From Gammaproteobacteria bacterium (lineage in GTDB: Bacteria; Pseudomonadota; Gammaproteobacteria; Xanthomonadales; Wenzhouxiangellaceae): 9,554 bases of DNA. The translations under genes were made by a program, and so were the position numbers. Below are positions 5,678 to 9,554 of this stretch, in pieces. The notes below the pieces were generated by a model. That model saw only the letters and a list, made by a program, of their open reading frames with translations, was not told where the DNA came from and did not search any database. The DNA lies in contig PWWM01000001.1 of assembly GCA_003561495.1 (NCBI GenBank), forward strand, positions 1 through 9,554. Reading direction: 5' to 3'. Each line of letters opens with the position of its first letter. Position 1 is the stretch's first letter.

Positions 5678-6003
5678 GCAACCACTTCGAAATCCGACTG
5701 AAATCCAGCGAGGGCGCCTTGCTGCGCACCCTGGGCCTGATCCAGCGCCGCGGCTTTGCCATCGCCGAAATGGCCTTGCGCGCCGACGGTGAGGGCCAGC
5801 TGCTGCGCCTGGCCGTCAGCGGCCAGGGCCGTTGCCCGGAAATCCTGGCCCGCCAGGTGGCGCGCCTGCATGACGTGATCACCATCGAACGCATCGAACA
5901 CGAGCCCTGGCAAGCCACCGTCGCCGACTGCGCCAGAGCCCTGGCCAACCTGGTGCCTTCGAGCGATCCGTGGCGCCTGGCTTCGAACGAAATGCGGGGC
6001 TGA
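5674..6003 (+). CDS. ilvM: Acetolactate synthase II small (regulatory) subunit IlvM
   Basis: This is a small ACT-domain protein that pairs with IlvG. Residues about 4-76 show the ACT beta-alpha-beta pattern: FEIRLKSSEGALLRTLGLIQRRGFAIAEM, which is split here by an early helix, then LLRLAVSG and LHDVITIERI. In the family this subunit activates the large subunit; AHAS II is classically insensitive to valine. At 109 residues it exceeds E. coli IlvM (87), with a tail of about 30 residues after the ACT core (EPWQATVADCARALANLV and on). The start has AAGGAG (5661-5666) seven bases upstream and overlaps the ilvG stop as ATGA. Six bases separate it from leuA. Sequence similarity to IlvM is modest, so position next to ilvG is an important part of the call. 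Confidence 0.92.
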   Translation: MSNHFEIRLKSSEGALLRTLGLIQRRGFAIAEMALRADGEGQLLRLAVSGQGRCPEILARQVARLHDVITIERIEHEPWQATVADCARALANLVPSSDPWRLASNEMRG

Positions 6004-6009
6004 GGCGAC

Positions 6010-7611
<1,602 letters not shown>

Positions 7612-7654
7612 TCACCAGAAACGAAATCAAATCCACCACCAGGAGCTCCACTCA

Positions 7655-8629
7655 ATGGCAATACAGGCATCAAAAACCATCTGGAAAAACGGCCAACTGC
7701 TGCCCTGGCAGGACGCCACCGTGCACGTGCTCAGTCACGCCATCCACTATGGATCGAGCGTGTTCGAGGGCGTTCGCGTCTACGCCACACCTGAAGGTCC
7801 GGCCGCGTTTCGTCTCACCGAACATATCGACCGCCTGTTCGATTCGGCCCGCATTCACCGCATTCCCATGCCGTTTGATCGCGAGACGCTGCTTTCGGCC
7901 TGCGAACAGGTGGTGGTGGACAATGCACTCGAGTCGGCCTACCTGCGCCCGGTGGTGTTTCGCGGCTATGGCAGCCTGGGCCTGGTCGCCGGAGAGGACG
8001 TGGCCACCGAGGTAGTGGTGGCGGCCGTGTCCTGGGGTCGTTACCTGGGCGAGGAAGCGATGGAGCAGGGCGTGGATGTGGCCGTGACCTCCTGGCAGCG
8101 CCCGGCCCCGAATACCGTGCCATCGTTGGCCAAGGCCGGCGGCAATTACCTGTCCGGTTCGCTGATCAGCAGCGAGGCCAAGCGCCACGGATATGGCGAA
8201 GGCATTGCCCTGTCGCACGACGGACTGGTCAGCGAGGGCGCGGGTGAAAATCTGTTTCTGGTCCGCGACGGCCGGCTTTATACCCCGCCGGTGGCCGCTT
8301 CCATTCTCGGCGGCATCACCCGTGATTCGGTCATGCATATGGCCCATGACCTGGGCCTGGAGGTGCGCGAGCAACCCATGCCCCGGGAAATGCTTTACCT
8401 GGCCGACGAGGCCTTCTTTACCGGCACGGCGGCTGAAATCACGCCGATCCGCTCGGTCGACGGCATCACCGTCCGGGCCGGTGGTCGCGGCCCGATTACC
8501 CGCCGGCTGCAGGATCGATTCTTCGGCCTGTTCGATGGTTCCACCCCGGACCTCCACGGCTGGCTGACCCGTTTTACCCAAACCGAAATGAACCCGCAGG
8601 AGTTGCCCCATGTCGCAAACGCTGTTTGA
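7655..8629 (+). CDS. ilvE: Branched-chain amino acid aminotransferase IlvE
   Basis: IlvE is a PLP-dependent fold-IV transaminase that transfers an amino group from glutamate to 2-ketoisovalerate, 2-keto-3-methylvalerate or 2-ketoisocaproate, the last step to valine, isoleucine and leucine. The 324 residues contain HYGSSVFEGVRVY (31-43), Arg60, and SLAKAGGNYLSG with the Schiff-base Lys160 and Tyr165. SEGAGENLF has Glu194, which contacts the PLP ring nitrogen; GGITRDS (219-225) and FFTGTAAEITPIRSVDG follow. Numbering matches E. coli IlvE closely (Lys160, Glu194). The start is the ATG at 7655, with AGGAG (7641-7645) nine bases upstream. A longer in-frame start at 7544 lies inside leuA and adds 37 Arg-rich residues unlike the family. 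The gene is 43 bases after leuA and overlaps leuC by 20 bases. Confidence 0.97.
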   Translation: MAIQASKTIWKNGQLLPWQDATVHVLSHAIHYGSSVFEGVRVYATPEGPAAFRLTEHIDRLFDSARIHRIPMPFDRETLLSACEQVVVDNALESAYLRPVVFRGYGSLGLVAGEDVATEVVVAAVSWGRYLGEEAMEQGVDVAVTSWQRPAPNTVPSLAKAGGNYLSGSLISSEAKRHGYGEGIALSHDGLVSEGAGENLFLVRDGRLYTPPVAASILGGITRDSVMHMAHDLGLEVREQPMPREMLYLADEAFFTGTAAEITPIRSVDGITVRAGGRGPITRRLQDRFFGLFDGSTPDLHGWLTRFTQTEMNPQELPHVANAV

Positions 8630-9554
8630 CAAGCTCTGGGAGGCCCACCAGGTCCGCCCCGAAACCACCGAGGCCCCGGCCCTGATCCATGTGGATCTGC
8701 ACCTGATTCACGAGGTCACCAGCCCGCAGGCCTTCGCCGAGCTCGACGAACGCGGCCTCAAGGTGCGCCGACCCGACCTGACCGTGGCGACCATGGATCA
8801 CTCCACACCGACCTGGGCGGCCGATCTCCAGGGCCAGCGTCGCTACGCCAGCGAACAGGCCTGGGAGCAGGTGCGCACCCTGATGGACAACTGCGACCGG
8901 CATGGCATCACCCTGCATGACTGGGACAGCCCCAATCGCGGCGTGGTCCACGTCATGGGGCCGGAGCTGGGTCTGACCCGGCCCGGCATGACCATCGTGT
9001 GCGGAGATTCGCATACTTCCACGCACGGGGCTTTCGGCGCCCTGGCGTTCGGAATCGGCACCAGCGAGGTCGGTCATGTGCTGGCCACCCAGTGCCTGTT
9101 GCAGCGCCGTCCGCGAACCCTGCGCATCACCGTCGACGGGCGTCTCGGCGCCGGGGTCAGCGCCAAGGACCTGATTCTGCACCTGATCGGCCGGATCGGC
9201 GTGGATGCCGGCACCGGCCACGTGATCGAATTCGCCGGCAGCGCCATTCGCGCCCTGGACATGGAAAGCCGCATGACGGTGTGCAACATGGCCATCGAGG
9301 CCGGCGCGCGCGCCGGACTGATCGCGCCCGATCAGACCACCATCGACTGGTTGCGCGGCCGTGCCCATTGCCCGCAGGGCGAGGAATTCGAACAGGCCGC
9401 CCGCGGCTGGCTGGAACTGGCCAGTGATCCGGGTGCGAAGTTTGACAAGGAATACCGCTTCGATGCCGACGAGATCGCCCCGACCATCACCTACGGCACC
9501 CATCCCGGCATGGTGGTGGCGCTGGATCAGCCGGTGCCCTCCAGCGACGAACCG
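8610..9554 (+). CDS. leuC: 3-isopropylmalate dehydratase large subunit LeuC (partial at right edge)
   Basis: LeuC with LeuD isomerises 2-isopropylmalate to 3-isopropylmalate using a [4Fe-4S] cluster of the aconitase type. The first 315 residues are visible of an expected total near 470. MSQTLFDKLWEAHQV, IHVDLHLIHEVTSPQAF, TMDHSTPT, VVHVMGPELGLTRPGMTIVC and GDSHTSTHGAFGALAFG follow LeuC order, as do GTGHVIEF and MTVCNMAIEAGA. The three cluster cysteines (near 347, 407 and 410 in E. coli) lie past the window, so integrity cannot be judged. Two changes from the usual pattern are seen: EVGHVLATQC where EVEHVLATQT is common, and DHS where DHN is common. The start has AGGAG (8598-8602) seven bases upstream, inside the end of ilvE, so it overlaps ilvE by 20 bases in another frame. 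leuD and leuB are expected downstream. Confidence 0.96.
   Translation, partial: MSQTLFDKLWEAHQVRPETTEAPALIHVDLHLIHEVTSPQAFAELDERGLKVRRPDLTVATMDHSTPTWAADLQGQRRYASEQAWEQVRTLMDNCDRHGITLHDWDSPNRGVVHVMGPELGLTRPGMTIVCGDSHTSTHGAFGALAFGIGTSEVGHVLATQCLLQRRPRTLRITVDGRLGAGVSAKDLILHLIGRIGVDAGTGHVIEFAGSAIRALDMESRMTVCNMAIEAGARAGLIAPDQTTIDWLRGRAHCPQGEEFEQAARGWLELASDPGAKFDKEYRFDADEIAPTITYGTHPGMVVALDQPVPSSDEP

Overview
This window carries most of a branched-chain amino acid (isoleucine/valine/leucine) biosynthesis operon from a GC-rich bacterium. The acetolactate synthase is the IlvG/IlvM (AHAS II) type, and the operon is preceded by a classical ribosome-mediated attenuator. Both point to a gammaproteobacterium. 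The GC-rich codon use and the merged ilv-leu gene order would suit a xanthomonad- or Chromatiales-like lineage, but that placement is inference; no rRNA or taxonomic marker is present.

Layout. Positions 1-743 (minus strand) hold the N-terminal part of an ATP-dependent 5-oxoprolinase/hydantoinase-family protein that runs off the left edge. It is transcribed divergently from the rest. Positions 744-992 are an AT-richer intergenic stretch with a perfect -35 hexamer (TTGACA, 955-960). Positions 993-1209 form the attenuator: a leader peptide with 13 Leu/Val/Ile codons out of 14 consecutive codons, an alternative (pause) hairpin, a 9-bp perfect antiterminator and a strong intrinsic terminator. From 1250 to the right edge seven genes are packed head to tail on the plus strand: ilvD, ilvC, ilvG, ilvM, leuA, ilvE and leuC (cut by the window end). 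Junctions are 4-base ATGA overlaps (ilvD/ilvC, ilvG/ilvM), a 20-base overlap (ilvE/leuC) or gaps of 6-43 bases, so they almost certainly form one transcript.

How the genes work together. IlvGM makes acetolactate or acetohydroxybutyrate, IlvC reduces and isomerises it, IlvD dehydrates it to the 2-keto acid, and IlvE transaminates to valine or isoleucine. LeuA diverts 2-ketoisovalerate towards leucine, LeuC (with LeuD, expected just downstream with LeuB) isomerises isopropylmalate, and IlvE also completes leucine. No threonine deaminase (ilvA) lies in the window. The leader reads all three end products at once, in keeping with control of a merged ilv+leu operon.

I see no new kind of system here. 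The enzymes are known families. The points worth a second look are the attenuator architecture and its codon choice, the three-cysteine (2Fe-2S-type) dihydroxy-acid dehydratase, the C-terminal extension of IlvM, the missing ATG/GTG start of the divergent gene, and a possible small gene remnant in the intergenic region.
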